A stretch of 64,000 nt of DNA. It comes from Limnomonas spitsbergensis. Lineage: Eukaryota > Chlorophyta > Chlorophyceae > Chlamydomonadales. The DNA is taken from contig JAYJMM010000036.1 of assembly GCA_037349105.1 (NCBI GenBank), positions 4,376,001-4,440,000 on the forward strand, read 5' to 3'. Made by a program: the position numbers and the translations under genes. The number at the start of each line of letters is the position of its first letter. The first letter of the stretch is position 1. Below are positions 63,316 to 64,000 of the stretch, one piece after another. Under the pieces are notes generated by a model. That model was given only the letters and a program-made list of their open reading frames with translations, had not been told where the DNA came from and did not search any database.

Positions 63316-63496
63316 TTATGACAGCAGCTTCTCCATGGCTGCATTCTCATCGCCCCCCGAAACCGCAAGGGCCGAGATCACGGCTCCGCGCTCAAACCCC
63401 ATCTCTACGAGCCTCTCTGCCTTCTCGTCCTTCATGTTGGGGTTGGCGTATGTCGCCGTCCAGTGCTTTGCCGTATCGACGTACTTGCTGTGCTCC
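63316..63496 (-). CDS. Last exon of an E2 ubiquitin-conjugating enzyme with UBA domain
   Basis: Minus strand, stop TAA at 63318-63316, acceptor TACAG just beyond 63496. Encodes EHSKYVDTAKHWTATYA, the end of an E2 (UBC) fold, then a UBA domain (KAERLVEMGFERGAVISALA...GGDENAAMEKLL) with the MGF loop and the closing helix. This arrangement matches the UBE2K/plant UBC27 group, which loads ubiquitin onto substrates and binds ubiquitin through UBA. The catalytic exons lie beyond the right edge. The first base of the exon completes a split codon. Confidence 0.85.
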
Positions 63497-63510
63497 CTGT
63501 ACGCATTAGA

Positions 63511-63785
63511 GGGCGGGGGGGGCAGGAGGGCATGTGCATGTACATTTAGGGCGGCAGGGGGGAAGGGGGGCATGTGCATGTCAGTGTAGGGCAGCGGGGC
63601 TGTGCTACGTGCAAGCATAAGAGGGCGGGGGGACAGGAGGACATGTGCATGTACATTTAGGGCGGCAAGGGGACAGGGGGGCATGTGCATGTCAGTGAAG
63701 GGCGGCGGGGCTATGCTACCTGCAGGCAAAAGAGGGCGGGAGGACAGGAGGGCATGTGCGTGTATATTTAGGGCGGCAGGAGGAT
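63511..63785. repeat. 111-bp minisatellite in the E2 gene intron
   Basis: CATGTGCATGTACATTTAGG starts at 63531 and recurs at 63642 and, as CATGTGCGTGTATATTTAGG, at 63753; about 2.4 units. G-rich on the plus strand. Confidence 0.85.
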
Positions 63786-63787
63786 AG

Positions 63788-63822
63788 TGCTTGGCCGTGA
63801 CGCCAAACTTGCTATGCTCTCG
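63788..63822 (-). pseudogene. Duplicated start of the E2 last exon
   Basis: Minus-strand GAGCATAGCAAG...GCCAAGCAC codes EHSKFGVTAKH, matching the exon start EHSKYVDTAKH about 330 bp away. It breaks off into the minisatellite. It is probably a partial exon duplication; use as an alternative exon is unlikely without a donor. Confidence 0.6.
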
Positions 63823-64000
63823 GAGGGCATACGTAGGTGGGGGAAGGGAGCACGGCAAGTTAAGGGCGGGGGGCCGAGGGCGAGTATGGCAAGTGCATAC
63901 GAGTGTAGACATGCAGTTAGGACGGGGGAGGTACAGCGTGTGTGTTTGAGGGTGGGGCGAGGAAGACCGGGGCGCCCAGGCTGTCCATGCAAGGCCTTGC

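Noticed and set aside
1..64000. Dinoflagellate origin, suggested by methyltransferase-bearing retroelements
   Set aside because: Host genes use ordinary GT-AG introns and look like green-lineage genes; this remains a judgement, not proof.

Overview
The window looks like nuclear DNA of a green alga. Host genes are split by many short GT-AG introns, minisatellites sit inside introns, and the clearest host genes (RPA2, a UBA-containing E2 enzyme) are eukaryotic. The retroelements resemble those of algae. I cannot name the species.

Layout. 1-1314: 3' part of a zinc-finger gene, possibly transposon-derived. 3842-8923: an 11-exon gene for a secretory or ER-type membrane protein with a coiled coil. 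9597-18561: retroelement 1, minus strand, defective. 18575-19662: decayed plus-strand ORF sharing a domain with element 1. 19667-25520: element 3, minus strand, an internal fragment with gag, integrase and PHD finger. 27206-28185: 3' terminal repeats of element 4, plus strand. About 29249-34856: an RS-domain gene carrying 76 in-phase copies of a 15-bp repeat. 35777-54475: element 2, minus strand, 18.7 kb, apparently intact and very young. 56774-61012: RPA2. 63316-63496: last exon of an E2 ubiquitin-conjugating enzyme, minus strand.

The notable system is the retroelement family. Below, L and S are the long and short parts of the terminal repeat, named in element orientation. Three elements with unrelated terminal sequences all end as L-internal-S-GC-L-S, a split direct repeat. 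The S/L junction always reads GACA-GC-TGTC. This layout is known from tyrosine-recombinase (DIRS/PAT/Ngaro) retroelements. Here it occurs with a Ty3/gypsy-like RT/RNase H and a DDE integrase, and element 2 has a 4-bp target-site duplication. The layout is what results if a two-LTR circle is reopened at an integrase site lying inside the conventional LTR. Where the 5' end is present (elements 1 and 2), the primer site beside L is an exact reverse complement of a site inside L (15 and 23 nt). This predicts Tf1-like self-priming. The pol polyprotein carries a DNMT3/DRM-type cytosine methyltransferase between RNase H and integrase, and a PHD finger after the integrase. In element 2, gag and pol are in one frame separated by a single TAG, and pol has no usable ATG, so readthrough is predicted.

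Elements 1 and 3 are deletion derivatives of a second subfamily. They keep the methyltransferase C-terminus and PHD finger. Element 1 lost the integrase by a clean in-frame deletion; element 3 lost RT, RNase H and the methyltransferase core.
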